This document shows, piece by piece, positions 8,489 to 16,303 of a DNA stretch of 64,000 nucleotides (positions within the stretch are counted from its first letter, which is position 1; the number at the start of each line of letters is the position of its first letter). A program made the translations under genes and the position numbers. Under the pieces are notes generated by a model, which was not told the origin of the DNA, ran no database searches, and saw nothing but the letters and a program-made list of their open reading frames with translations. Origin of the DNA: Cyclonatronum proteinivorum (GTDB lineage Bacteria > Bacteroidota > Rhodothermia > Balneolales > Cyclonatronaceae); assembly GCF_003353065.1 (NCBI RefSeq), contig NZ_CP027806.1, positions 1,211,001 through 1,275,000 on the forward strand. The letters run 5' to 3'.

Positions 8489-9673
8489 TTAGTCACCGAT
8501 GGGGACGAGTCGTAATACGCGACCGTTGCTTTCGTCGATGATGTAAAGGAAGCCATCGGGGGCAAAGCGTACATCGCGAATCCGGGCAAGACCACTTACG
8601 AGGCGCTCTTCGTGTACCGCGCGCTCGTTTTCGAGGTCAACGACGATGCGGTTGAGGTGACGTCCTGCAAGGGCGCCGCTGAAAACGTTGCCGTTCCAGC
8701 CTTCATAGCGGCTGCTGTTATGCACGATGGCCATACCGGAGGGGGCGATGGAGGGGGTCCAGTGATGGAGGGGCTGTTCCATGCCAACAGCGGCCGTATC
8801 CGGGCTGATGGGGCTTCCGTCGTAGTCGATGCCGTGTGTAATAACCGGCCAGCCGTAATTGCGGCCCCGGCGCAGGATGTTGATTTCATCGCCGCCGCGC
8901 GGACCGTGCTCGTGCGACCATACTTCACCGGTTTCCGGATGTACAACCATGCCCTGAATGTTACGGTTGCCAAGTGTAAAGATTTCGGGCATGCCGTCGC
9001 TGGTGTTTACGAAAGGGTTGTCGCGGGGCACGCGGCCATCATCATACAGACGAAAGCTTTTTCCGGCATGGTTGGTTACGAGCTGTGCATTTTCCATCAC
9101 GCCGCGGTCGCCAATGGCAAAGTAGAGGTAGCCGTCTGCGTCAAAAACGATGCGGCTGCCAAAGTGAAAGGGCCGGGCTGTGTTGGGGTGACCGCGGAAA
9201 ATTTCTTCGAAATCATGCAGCATGTAGCCGTCGAGGCGTCCGCGACCGATGGCCGTGTTGGAGGTGCCGGCCTGCGAGTAGGAGTAGGCGATGTACACCA
9301 GCTGATTGCTGATGAAATCAGGGTGCAGGGCTACATCAAGGAGGCCGCCCTGATTGCGGTTGAAGACGGTAGGGGTGCCGCCTATGATTTGCGGGCTGAG
9401 TTCGCCGTCTTCTACGATGCGGAGGTTGCCGGATTTTTCCGTTATGAGTACGCGCCCGTCGGGCAGAAAGGCCAGCGCCCAGGCGTCGTTGAGTCCGTCA
9501 ACAACGGTTTGAAGCCAGAAGGTGACTTCTTCTGATTGGAAGACGTTGCCGGAGATTTCTTCGGTTGGGAAGTAAAAGTCATCGGGCAGATGCTGCGCGT
9601 TAGCTTCAGCTGAAAAAAAGGCAATTACTCCGGCTACCAGTGCCGCTGTTAATACAGTTGCGTTAAGTCTCAT
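8489..9673 (-). CDS. secreted PQQ-dependent sugar dehydrogenase (GSDH/aldose dehydrogenase family)
   Basis: 394 residues. An N-terminal signal peptide ends at AEANA, so the enzyme is exported. The six-bladed beta-propeller of the soluble glucose/sorbosone dehydrogenase family is recognisable from WALAFLPDGRVLITEKSGNL, then NQGGLLDVALHPDF, then HGPRGGDEINIL and NYGWPVITHG, and finally RIRDVRFAPDGFLYIIDE. Family members oxidise aldoses with PQQ and calcium in the periplasm (established for the group). Length is normal for the Asd/YliI type. It stands alone with its own terminator; PQQ synthesis genes are not in the window, so the cofactor would come from elsewhere in the genome or from outside. 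Confidence 0.88.
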   Translation of the reverse strand: MRLNATVLTAALVAGVIAFFSAEANAQHLPDDFYFPTEEISGNVFQSEEVTFWLQTVVDGLNDAWALAFLPDGRVLITEKSGNLRIVEDGELSPQIIGGTPTVFNRNQGGLLDVALHPDFISNQLVYIAYSYSQAGTSNTAIGRGRLDGYMLHDFEEIFRGHPNTARPFHFGSRIVFDADGYLYFAIGDRGVMENAQLVTNHAGKSFRLYDDGRVPRDNPFVNTSDGMPEIFTLGNRNIQGMVVHPETGEVWSHEHGPRGGDEINILRRGRNYGWPVITHGIDYDGSPISPDTAAVGMEQPLHHWTPSIAPSGMAIVHNSSRYEGWNGNVFSGALAGRHLNRIVVDLENERAVHEERLVSGLARIRDVRFAPDGFLYIIDESNGRVLRLVPIGD

Positions 9674-9948
9674 GAGTTAAGTAAAAAAGCTGTTTATGGT
9701 TTCGGTTGAAGATGCACATGTTATAAGAACTAATCTAACAAATTAGCGGATAATTTACCGCGGTGATTCGTAATATCGCAGCCGGAAAAGGGATTTCAGC
9801 TTTTTTTGACAAAAAGGAGGAAACGGGGACAGCCTGTTGTTTACCGCAGCTTCATCAAAAGCATGTAAAAAAGGTGCGCAGGGTAGTGCTTGCCTGATGA
9901 GACCGGCATTCTGCCGCATAAATGCCATATTGCCGGATGATCCGGCAC
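9674..9948. other. promoter region of the sugar dehydrogenase gene
   Basis: Together with the adjacent terminator this gap is about 350 bases. It holds the upstream region of the dehydrogenase gene and a 7-base perfect hairpin, TGCCGGA/TCCGGCA, at 9931-9947, directly next to the rhodopsin terminator. No gene was seen. Confidence 0.4.
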
Positions 9949-9987
9949 AAAAAAAAAGCCCGACCGTCGCAATGACAGCCGGGCTTT
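9949..9987 (-). terminator. intrinsic terminator of the rhodopsin gene
   Basis: AAAGCCCG/CGGGCTTT stem with a run of nine A on its left, which is a T tract on the minus strand. It lies 41 bases after the rhodopsin stop codon. Confidence 0.8.
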
Positions 9988-10027
9988 GGAAATTCAGGTG
10001 TATGGGTCCTGAATTTTGCTCGGGGAA

Positions 10028-10903
10028 TTAGTTGGTTTCGCCGTCGCGGTTGTAATCGTACCCATCAGCGTTGCTCATGATCTGTGCTACGATAGTGAGC
10101 AGGATACCGTAAATCACTTTAGAAGAAACGTCAGCGATGGTGTAGGTGAGCTGACGACCAACTACAGCAGCTTCAGCAGCAAGACCGGTGAGTGAGGGCT
10201 CGAGTCCTGGCGGAATGAGGTACGGCATCAGGTAGGCACCCGGGTAGAGCATCCATGAGAAGAAGAATACCGTCCAGATGTAGCCCATGTAACGCTTGGC
10301 ATCAGCGGGGATACCTTCAGAACCTTCAGCAATTACCTTCTTCATGGTGATAAGGATATCGATGAAGAAAATGGTAGAAACAGTACCCCAAACTACGAAG
10401 AGGGTGAAGTTGGTTACTTCGAAATACTGACCGATGTAACCGGTCACGATCATCATGGTACCGGAGAACCAGAAGCGGTTACGTACGGAAGAGAAGCTGC
10501 TCTTGGTGAGAGATACTACGAAGAGGATCTGGAAGAGAAGCATCGGTACGTCGATGAGCCAGTTCAGGTAACGGTAACCGTTGTTGAACAGCGCCGCGCC
10601 GTCAGCAAGGAAGTAGCGGCCCTGATCGGTATCAAAAGAAAATGCATTCACCCAGTTTTGTGCCTGAACGAAAAGCAGCAGGCCCGCTGATACCATTACG
10701 ACAACGGAAAGTACTGCTGTTGTGCGGTACTTGGGTTGTACGGTTTTGATGGTTAGGATGAAGTAAATAAGCGCTGCAAACATCACAGCATACCCCACCG
10801 TTAGTACGTGTGCCACCATTTGGAACGACATTTCGGACAGTCCATTCTCGAGTCCGACGTAGTTCTCAAACGTTGCATTACCTAGTCTTTCTGTAGCTTG
10901 CAT
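10028..10903 (-). CDS. NDQ-type microbial rhodopsin, probable light-driven sodium pump
   Basis: 291 residues with seven membrane helices (about 28-51, 60-82, 105-133, 143-160, 165-188, 205-231, 248-275). Helix G carries the retinal-binding lysine in IADVSSKVIYG (Lys262, with Asp258 four residues before). In helix C the sequence RYLNWLIDVPMLLFQ places Arg111, Asn114, Asp118 and Gln125 at the spacing of the NDQ motif of the sodium pump KR2 (Arg109, Asn112, Asp116, Gln123). Proton-pumping proteorhodopsins have DTE or DTD there and chloride pumps NTQ. Sodium export in light is therefore the best call. The gene is monocistronic with a terminator; no carotene oxygenase (blh) is adjacent, so retinal synthesis must be encoded elsewhere. 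The acidic tail GYDYNRDGETN is short. Confidence 0.93.
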   Translation of the reverse strand: MQATERLGNATFENYVGLENGLSEMSFQMVAHVLTVGYAVMFAALIYFILTIKTVQPKYRTTAVLSVVVMVSAGLLLFVQAQNWVNAFSFDTDQGRYFLADGAALFNNGYRYLNWLIDVPMLLFQILFVVSLTKSSFSSVRNRFWFSGTMMIVTGYIGQYFEVTNFTLFVVWGTVSTIFFIDILITMKKVIAEGSEGIPADAKRYMGYIWTVFFFSWMLYPGAYLMPYLIPPGLEPSLTGLAAEAAVVGRQLTYTIADVSSKVIYGILLTIVAQIMSNADGYDYNRDGETN

Positions 10904-11257
10904 AGTCAGAGAGTTGGTTTATTAGTGAATTGTGCCACAAAGCGGTGTAGCGTTTTGGTGTTTTGGTGATCGCCTTGTGGTTAAGTATTGCGCATAACAT
11001 GACCCTCTGTGTTTTCGTTTGGCTAAGCATTTATTTTTGTTCAAAAAAAAGGTTTTGAACTGTAAGTGTATGTGCAGCATTAACTTGAAGTAAGCGTTTT
11101 TTTGATATGCAGTAAAAAGATGCATCCCGGGTGAAGCGGGAGCTGATATTTCTGATAAAAGTTAAGGTGTTGCCGGATATGTAGTTAGGGGTTTGTTAAA
11201 CGATTGGCATCTGTTTCATGGTTGATGCTGTCATTCCTCAACCTAAAAAAAATTAAT
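10904..11257. other. divergent promoter region between rhodopsin and the flavin-protein gene
   Basis: 354 bases separating two divergent starts. Several A/T-rich stretches and a small repeat (TTTTGGTGTTTTGGTG near 10952-10967) are present. I found no clear dyad, riboswitch or small gene. A light- or carotenoid-related regulator site cannot be recognised by eye. Confidence 0.4.
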
Positions 11258-11830
11258 ATGATCGAAGTCCGGCGCAGTTTAGACCAAAACCTAAGCGAAC
11301 TGTTTGGTTACCTTAAACGGGCAACTGCTGATACCCGCTCTCCTTTTCGTCAGCCGGTGCTTACAACCGTAGATGACAACGGTACCCCGCACAGCCGAAT
11401 GCTCGTGCTTCGGGAAATAAATGCACCGCAGCATCTCATCTTCTTCACCGATGCGCGTACGCCGAAGGTTGCGCAGCTGCGGCAAAACCGAATGGCTTCT
11501 CTCTTATTCTGGGATCCGCGGAAGCGGGTGCAGCTTAGCATGCAGGTCGCAGTGCATATGGTAGAAGATGATGCGCGGCTTGCTTCCTATCGGGACCGGG
11601 TGAGGGGCCGGGCGCAGCAATCTTACACAACGGTACTGCCTCCGGGTACGCAGGTTCAGAAACCGGAGGATGCGGAAACCTGGACGGATTTTGAATCCGA
11701 TAATCATTTCATGGTGCTGGAATGCCGGCCGGTTTCGCTCACGGTGCTGCAGCTTTCGGGGGAGCGGCATTTGCGGTTTGTAGCGGAGAAAAAGGGGGAT
11801 GTTTGGGATGCTTCATGGGTTGTGCCTTAG
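11258..11830 (+). CDS. pyridoxamine-phosphate-oxidase-like FMN-binding split-barrel protein
   Basis: 190 residues from the ATG at 11258; an upstream in-frame ATG at 11204 would add an unconserved leader. The split-barrel fold is seen in FRQPVLTTVDDNGTPHSRMLVLRE, followed by LIFFTDARTPKVAQLRQN, then ASLLFWDPRKRVQLSMQV, and a C-terminal ECRPVSLTVLQL/RHLRF element. This order matches the Alr4036/PNPOx-like group, which binds FMN. Substrate residues of true PdxH cannot be confirmed, so pyridoxamine phosphate oxidation is only one possibility. Its end converges on the OB-fold gene 20 bases away. Confidence 0.75.
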   Translation: MIEVRRSLDQNLSELFGYLKRATADTRSPFRQPVLTTVDDNGTPHSRMLVLREINAPQHLIFFTDARTPKVAQLRQNRMASLLFWDPRKRVQLSMQVAVHMVEDDARLASYRDRVRGRAQQSYTTVLPPGTQVQKPEDAETWTDFESDNHFMVLECRPVSLTVLQLSGERHLRFVAEKKGDVWDASWVVP

Positions 11831-11849
11831 CTGTATTATACTCAAGCGC

Positions 11850-12308
11850 TCACCGCTGACCAAAAAACAGGTGCTGCTGCTGACGCACCACAAGCTGTGG
11901 CCGGCCCTGATGTTCGCTGATTTCACCAACAGCGCAGACATAGCCCTGTGCAAACTGCCGGTGCGGCGCTTCGGTCCAGCGGCTGTAGTCGCGCTCCCAG
12001 ACCACAACGGTGAAGCTTTGGTTCGGGTGCGGGGCACCGAAATTCAGAAAAACCGGGCTTCCGCCAATTTCCTGAGCAAGCCGGGCCTGCGCGACTTCCC
12101 CGCATACCTGCGCACGCTGCCCGATGTGATCAGCGGCCTGCGTATAATCCAGCGTTACGGCAGGGAGCTGTGAGGCGTCCGGGCGGATGACCCGCGAAAA
12201 GATGAGGCTGCCAATCATCAGGAGGGCAAATACGGGGATGAGGTAAATCAGGATCTTGCGAAGGCTGCGCATCAGCGGGGAGTTTGCGGGTGTTGGGTAC
12301 GGAGGCAT
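11850..12308 (-). CDS. membrane-anchored OB-fold protein of unknown role
   Basis: About 152 residues from the ATG at 12308; a second ATG at 12272 directly precedes the membrane helix, and an upstream one at 12335 lies inside a dispersed repeat and is unlikely. One N-terminal transmembrane segment (LRKILIYLIPVFALLMIGSL) is followed by an OB-fold like the one attached to secreted nucleases: AADHIGQRAQVCGEV, PVFLNFGAPHPNQSFTVVVW, then YVCAVGEISEHQGRPQLVV. The domain probably faces the periplasm. Nuclease catalytic residues are absent, so a binding role is more likely than cleavage (inference). Confidence 0.6.
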   Translation of the reverse strand: MPPYPTPANSPLMRSLRKILIYLIPVFALLMIGSLIFSRVIRPDASQLPAVTLDYTQAADHIGQRAQVCGEVAQARLAQEIGGSPVFLNFGAPHPNQSFTVVVWERDYSRWTEAPHRQFAQGYVCAVGEISEHQGRPQLVVRQQQHLFFGQR

Positions 12309-12322
12309 GATACGGACGGGAG

Positions 12323-12425
12323 CGCCTAACATCAAAAAGCAAGGACCTATGAGACCGATTTGGGAGGTGTGGAACCAGCACGAAAGACCGTGATGCTCTC
12401 GGAGTTCCCCCTAAAAAAACAAAGG
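12323..12425 (-). repeat. dispersed ~100-bp repeat, copy A
   Basis: Read on the minus strand it goes from CTTTGTTTTTTTAGGGGG through GAGCATCACGGTCTTTCGTG, a GGTTCCACAC box and TCCCAAATCGGTCTCAT to CCTTGCTTTTTGATG. It is nearly identical over its whole length to copy C (18714-18815) in the opposite orientation, and related to copies B and D. It lies immediately before the OB-fold gene. Confidence 0.85.
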
Positions 12426-12565
12426 CGGGATTAAACGGGCGGCCTGAGTCCGGAGAAAGGTGGTATAACCTAATCCGCAGGTTTGTATTTTAATTTAAAA
12501 AGCGCTACTATATGCGCATAAAGTAATATAGTTTTTTCCTTCAAAATACCAGCGGAGGTATGCTG

Positions 12566-13651
12566 ATGTATTCCGAAAACGGAACCCTTACAGAAGCGCC
12601 CGATTATCAGAAAATGCTTGCGGAGCGGCTTGCGCAGCCGGAAACCGCGAAGGCCCTGATCGGGCTGCTCGACCGCATAGACACGGTCGAAACAGCGCTG
12701 AGTGCCGCGGAAGAAGTGCTCACAAAACTGCCTGAAATAATGCAGAGCATGCAGGAGGAATCGCGCATGCAGACGCGTCTGCGCGAAATGAATACCCTGT
12801 TTGACAAGCTTTCACAGCCCGAAGTGATGCGCGCCCTGGGCGGCATCATCGACAAGGCGGAGGTGCTGGAAACCGCAGTATCCGCGGTGGAGATGTTCAC
12901 TGAAAAAGCCCCGGAGCTGATCGATTCTTTCCAGAATGAGTCCAAAGCGGGCGGTACGCTGGCGGAGCTTTCCCGATTGTCCGGCCTGCTTTCCGACCCG
13001 GATACCATGCGCAATGTGACAACAGTGGTGGAAAATCTTGATACCATTGCAACGCTCACGAGTGCGCTGGGCGAGGCGGAGCGCAAGCTGCCGGAGCTGT
13101 TCGCGTCGTTCAATTCCGAAAGTGATCTCGGTAAGACCATCCATCAGTACCTGATGCTGGGGCAGAAATTCGCCGACGACCGGGTCATCAACAACCTGAA
13201 CAATCTGGTTGATAAAATTGAAAACCTTGATGCCGTGCTCAATATTCTGGATGAGGTTGTACGCAACAATCCCGAGCTGAAAGAGCCTAACAGCGTGACT
13301 GCGCGGAACATCAACGAGTTGTTCGAGCTGCTCACTAAGTCCATGAAAGATGAAGAAGCGACGATTCTGGAAACGGCCCGGGGCGGGATTGCCATCCTTG
13401 CGGAGGTGAACCGGATTTTACTTTCTCCGAAAATGCAGGTTGTTATCAGCGGGATTACAAGCGCCATGGAGTATGATAAAGATGAGGTGCCCGAAGTGGG
13501 GCCGATCAAGCTGATCAAAATGCTTTCCGATAAAAATACCCGCAAAACTTTGGGTCTGACTTCGCTGCTGGCCCACGAAATTGGCGGACAGCTCGATTAT
13601 CTCGACTGTAACCGCGTCCGTGATTTTGATTCAAAACATCCTAAAAAATAA
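12566..13651 (+). CDS. DUF1641-like protein of four exact 60-residue repeats, paired with sqr
   Basis: 361 residues from the ATG at 12566, which has GGAGG 7 bases upstream; another ATG at 12560 is too close to that site. Most of the protein is four repeats with an exact 60-residue period, starting near residues 24, 84, 144 and 204 of this reading. Each reads roughly Q/D-P-x3-L-x3-L-[ID]-x2-[DE]-x2-[ETD]-x-A-x-S-A, then LPEL, then a SMQEES/SFQNES/SFNSES end. The C-terminal third is helical, with ARGGIAILAEVNRILLSP and LGLTSLLAHEIGGQLDYLD. It is all helix, without signal peptide or membrane segment. DUF1641 proteins occur beside sulfide:quinone oxidoreductases in several lineages; here the oxidoreductase starts 6 bases downstream. 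An accessory role in sulfide oxidation is inferred. Confidence 0.7.
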   Translation: MYSENGTLTEAPDYQKMLAERLAQPETAKALIGLLDRIDTVETALSAAEEVLTKLPEIMQSMQEESRMQTRLREMNTLFDKLSQPEVMRALGGIIDKAEVLETAVSAVEMFTEKAPELIDSFQNESKAGGTLAELSRLSGLLSDPDTMRNVTTVVENLDTIATLTSALGEAERKLPELFASFNSESDLGKTIHQYLMLGQKFADDRVINNLNNLVDKIENLDAVLNILDEVVRNNPELKEPNSVTARNINELFELLTKSMKDEEATILETARGGIAILAEVNRILLSPKMQVVISGITSAMEYDKDEVPEVGPIKLIKMLSDKNTRKTLGLTSLLAHEIGGQLDYLDCNRVRDFDSKHPKK

Positions 13652-13657
13652 ACGATT

Positions 13658-14893
13658 ATGAGTACTTACACCGAACATGAAGTCGTCGTTGTCGGCGGCG
13701 GAACCGGCGGCATTATGGTTGCTGCACAGCTGCTGCGCAAAGACAAAGACCTGGACGTGGTGATTATAGAGCCCTCGGACGTCCACTATTATCAGGCAGC
13801 CTGGACCCTTGTGGGCGCCGGCACTTTTGAGAACAAGGAAACCAAGCGCCCGATGGCGGACTGTATCCCGCCCCGTGCCAAGTGGCTGAAGGACAGCGTG
13901 GCAAGCTTTGAGCCGGAGAAAAACCGCCTCACAACTGCCGGCGGCAAGGTGGTGAGCTACCGCTTTATGGTGCTCGCACCGGGCATCCAGATCAACTGGG
14001 ATGCCGTCAAGGGCCTGCCCGAAGCGCTGAATAAAAACGGCGTGTGCAGTAATTACGACTATCACATGGCGCCCAACACCTGGAAGGCGATTCAGTCCAC
14101 CAAAAAAGGTAAAGTGCTGTTTTCACAGCCGAATACGCCGATCAAGTGTGGCGGTGCCCCGCAGAAAATCATGTACCTGGCTGATGAGGCCTTCCGTAAG
14201 GCCGGCGTGCGGCAGGATGTGGACATCCACTTTTTCTCGCCGGGCACGGTTGTTTTCGGCGTTGAAGTGTTTGCGAAAACGCTCAAAAAAGTGATTAAGG
14301 AAAAAGACATCAATTTCCACCTCGGGCACAATCTCGTAGAGGTTCGCGGGGACGAAGGCATCGCGGTTTTTGATGTAACCGGCGAAGACGGCAGCGTTAC
14401 GAAAAAAGAAGTGGAATTCAGCATGTTCCATGTCGTGCCGCCGATGAGCGCGCCCGATTTTGTGCGGAACAGCGCCCTCGCCGTAGAGGAAGGTCCCCTC
14501 AAGGGCTGGATTGACGTGGATCATCACACCCTGCAGCACATGCGTTTTGACAACGTGTTTGCCGTGGGCGATGCCGCCGCGCTGCCGACCGCCAAGACCG
14601 GCTCCGCCGTTCGGAAACAGGCGCCCGTTGTGGTCGAAAACCTGCTGCGCATCCGCGAGGCGCTCCTCACCGAAACCGAAGCCGGTGCGCTCAACAACAG
14701 CTACAACGGCTACAGCTCGTGTCCGCTCGTGACCGGCTACGGCAAAATGGTGCTCGCCGAGTTCGACTATCAGAATCAGCCCGACCCGACCTTCCCGTTC
14801 GATCAGAGCGAAGAGCGCTACGACATGTACGTCCTCAAAAAGTGGGGCCTCCCCTGGATGTACTGGAACCTGATGCTCAAAGGCAAGGCCTGA
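13658..14893 (+). CDS. sqr: sulfide:quinone oxidoreductase, type II (SQRDL-like)
   Basis: 411 residues. The N-terminus has the FAD-binding VVVGGGTGGIMVAAQL (residues 10-25) and the second FAD element is FAVGDAAALP (301-310). Two cysteines match the redox pair of type II enzymes: Cys164 in IKCGGAPQKIMYLA and Cys355 in YSSCPLVTGYGK. The type I middle cysteine context is absent. It oxidises sulfide and passes electrons to the membrane quinone pool. The C-terminal WGLPWMYWNLMLKG is amphipathic and fits monotopic membrane binding. It follows the repeat protein by 6 bases, so the two are surely co-transcribed, and it is ended by the terminator at 14916. Confidence 0.9.
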   Translation: MSTYTEHEVVVVGGGTGGIMVAAQLLRKDKDLDVVIIEPSDVHYYQAAWTLVGAGTFENKETKRPMADCIPPRAKWLKDSVASFEPEKNRLTTAGGKVVSYRFMVLAPGIQINWDAVKGLPEALNKNGVCSNYDYHMAPNTWKAIQSTKKGKVLFSQPNTPIKCGGAPQKIMYLADEAFRKAGVRQDVDIHFFSPGTVVFGVEVFAKTLKKVIKEKDINFHLGHNLVEVRGDEGIAVFDVTGEDGSVTKKEVEFSMFHVVPPMSAPDFVRNSALAVEEGPLKGWIDVDHHTLQHMRFDNVFAVGDAAALPTAKTGSAVRKQAPVVVENLLRIREALLTETEAGALNNSYNGYSSCPLVTGYGKMVLAEFDYQNQPDPTFPFDQSEERYDMYVLKKWGLPWMYWNLMLKGKA

Positions 14894-14915
14894 TAAGCGC
14901 CGGGATTTACTAAAG

Positions 14916-14962
14916 AAAAAGCCGCCCGTATGTCTCTGAAAAGGCATCGGACGGCTTTTTTT
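14916..14962 (+). terminator. intrinsic terminator after sqr
   Basis: GCCGCCCG/CGGACGGC stem around a 19-base loop followed by seven T residues, 23 bases after the sqr stop. It ends the two-gene sulfide unit. Confidence 0.8.
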
Positions 14963-15380
14963 GTGTCGCTGTGCCGGAACTCCGACAGCATGTGCAGCAG
15001 CCGGAATCATGCTGCCCTGCCATTTCAGGTGCCCGTTTTTTTGGGTGAATCCCGTGAGCATCACGGTCTTTCGTGACAGCCCGAAAGCCCCCAAACCTAC
15101 GGCTGAGTCCCTTGCTTTGGGATGCGATGCGGCAGCGGGGTTGGCGCGCTGCAGGTCCGGATTTCCCGTGCCCATGTTGCGAGCTGAGAAGTGTTCGACA
15201 TCGGCGATCCGGATATCCATCCCAGCGCATTCGTCGATAATGCTGACGGTGTTTCCCAAAAAATAACAGGAGTTCGGGTGAGAAGTGGAGTCGGAGAAGA
15301 ATGCCGGATGCTATGGGGCATTATGGAGCTTGTCAAACCTGCGGAAGAAGCAACTGTTACGACTCAGTAGGGATGTTAGG
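14963..15380. other. intergenic region with a degenerate dispersed repeat
   Basis: Over 400 bases between the sqr terminator and the toxin gene end. Positions 15034-15130 are copy B of the dispersed repeat. The rest shows no gene; open frames here have no domain. A short second fragment, TTTCCCAAAAAATAAC near 15252, resembles the A/C-rich end of the repeat. Confidence 0.5.
15034..15130 (+). repeat. dispersed ~100-bp repeat, copy B (diverged)
   Basis: Begins GTTTTTTTGGGTGAATCCC and keeps the core GAGCATCACGGTCTTTCGTG exactly as in copies A and C, then drifts (a CCCCCAAACCTACGGCTGAG stretch) and ends with CCTTGCTTTGGGATG. The start and the core are the best kept parts. Confidence 0.7.
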
Positions 15381-15803
15381 TTAGGTTGACCAGGGGTTTA
15401 TCAAAGCTGCTCCTGTTCCTTCTATGTCTTTTATATTTCTCGTTACAACCGTCATTCCATTAATAATTGCAGATACGGCAATCAAAGTATCAATAGCTGG
15501 GAGTGGTCGTCCCACTTTTTCCGATGATGCCAAAACCTTACCCCACTCATTAGCTACTTCTAAATTGATGCCGATAATACGATTTCTAAAGCGGAGTAAA
15601 AGGTCAAACTGAATCCATTTGATAAGCTGAGATTTTCTTTTCGAATCGGGTAATTTTTCGATTCCTTTATTTAACTCTCCGAAAGTAATCACACTTAAAA
15701 ACAAACTATTTTCATTTTGTGCATTAAACCAGTTGATTACCTTCTCGTCAGGAGCAGGCTTAATCAGTTCTGATATGCAGCATGTATCAATCAGGTAGTT
15801 CAT
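15381..15803 (-). CDS. PIN-domain toxin (VapC/FitB type)
   Basis: 140 residues. The acidic PIN active site is complete: Asp6 in YLIDTC, Glu43 in FGELNKG, Asp105 in PAIDTLIA, and Asn123/Asp126 in TRNIKD. PIN toxins of this type are magnesium-dependent ribonucleases that cut tRNA or rRNA (family knowledge). The start codon overlaps the antitoxin stop (ATGA), so translation is coupled. The pair is more A/T-rich than the surrounding housekeeping genes, in line with horizontal gain. Confidence 0.9.
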   Translation of the reverse strand: MNYLIDTCCISELIKPAPDEKVINWFNAQNENSLFLSVITFGELNKGIEKLPDSKRKSQLIKWIQFDLLLRFRNRIIGINLEVANEWGKVLASSEKVGRPLPAIDTLIAVSAIINGMTVVTRNIKDIEGTGAALINPWST

Positions 15804-16060
15804 AACTCAAAATCACGGCCAAAAGATTTATCCCGGCTAAGGTCTACCCCGGAATTTGCCAGGGGTGAATTTCTGAAAAATGTTACCAATGACGTATCCG
15901 ATGGTTCAAGTTTTTTGTAGTCTTCGGCCGAAAGCACAACAAAGCTGTCTTTCCCATACTCTGTAATAGTTTGAGGTCCTTCTTCCTTGGCTCTTCTTAT
16001 GACTTCAGTAAATCTGTTCTTAGCGTCTTTTAAATGCCATTTTTTTCTTTTAGTAATCAT
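15800..16060 (-). CDS. Phd/YefM-type antitoxin
   Basis: 86 residues from the ATG at 16060, preceded by GGAG 6 bases upstream; the frame is open further upstream but that part looks non-coding. The N-terminal DNA-binding fold is seen in WHLKDAKNRFTEVIRRAKEEGPQ, then TITEYGKDSFVVLSAEDYKKL. The C-terminal tail (SPLANSGVDLSRDKSFGRDFEL, read in parts) is the toxin-binding arm typical of Phd partners of VapC. It overlaps the toxin gene by four bases. It should repress its own promoter, which must lie in 16061-16120. Confidence 0.88.
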   Translation of the reverse strand: MITKRKKWHLKDAKNRFTEVIRRAKEEGPQTITEYGKDSFVVLSAEDYKKLEPSDTSLVTFFRNSPLANSGVDLSRDKSFGRDFEL

Positions 16061-16303
16061 ATCATCTCCGTTTGGTTTATTGAATGGATGTAATTTAGAA
16101 ACTCTTTTAGGAAGAATAAAATTTGATTGGTAGTGGGTTTGTTTCCGGCCTGTAGAGTCAACCAAAAATGCATCAACGGGTAGATTTGATATTTCAGGGA
16201 GCAACCCAGCCGCACTCCCCATTTCCATTGGTATTCATCCCGCATTACCCTTAATTTGTAAAATCCAGCACCGCTCATCCTATTTAAACCAAACTCAAAA
16301 ACC

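Noticed and set aside
10028-10903. Proton-pumping proteorhodopsin or xanthorhodopsin
   Set aside because: Helix C carries Asn-Asp-Gln at the sodium-pump spacing, not Asp-Thr-Glu.
14123-15259. 378-residue open frame antisense to sqr
   Set aside because: It is a shadow of a GC-rich coding gene; no protein-like features, and the sense gene is unmistakable.
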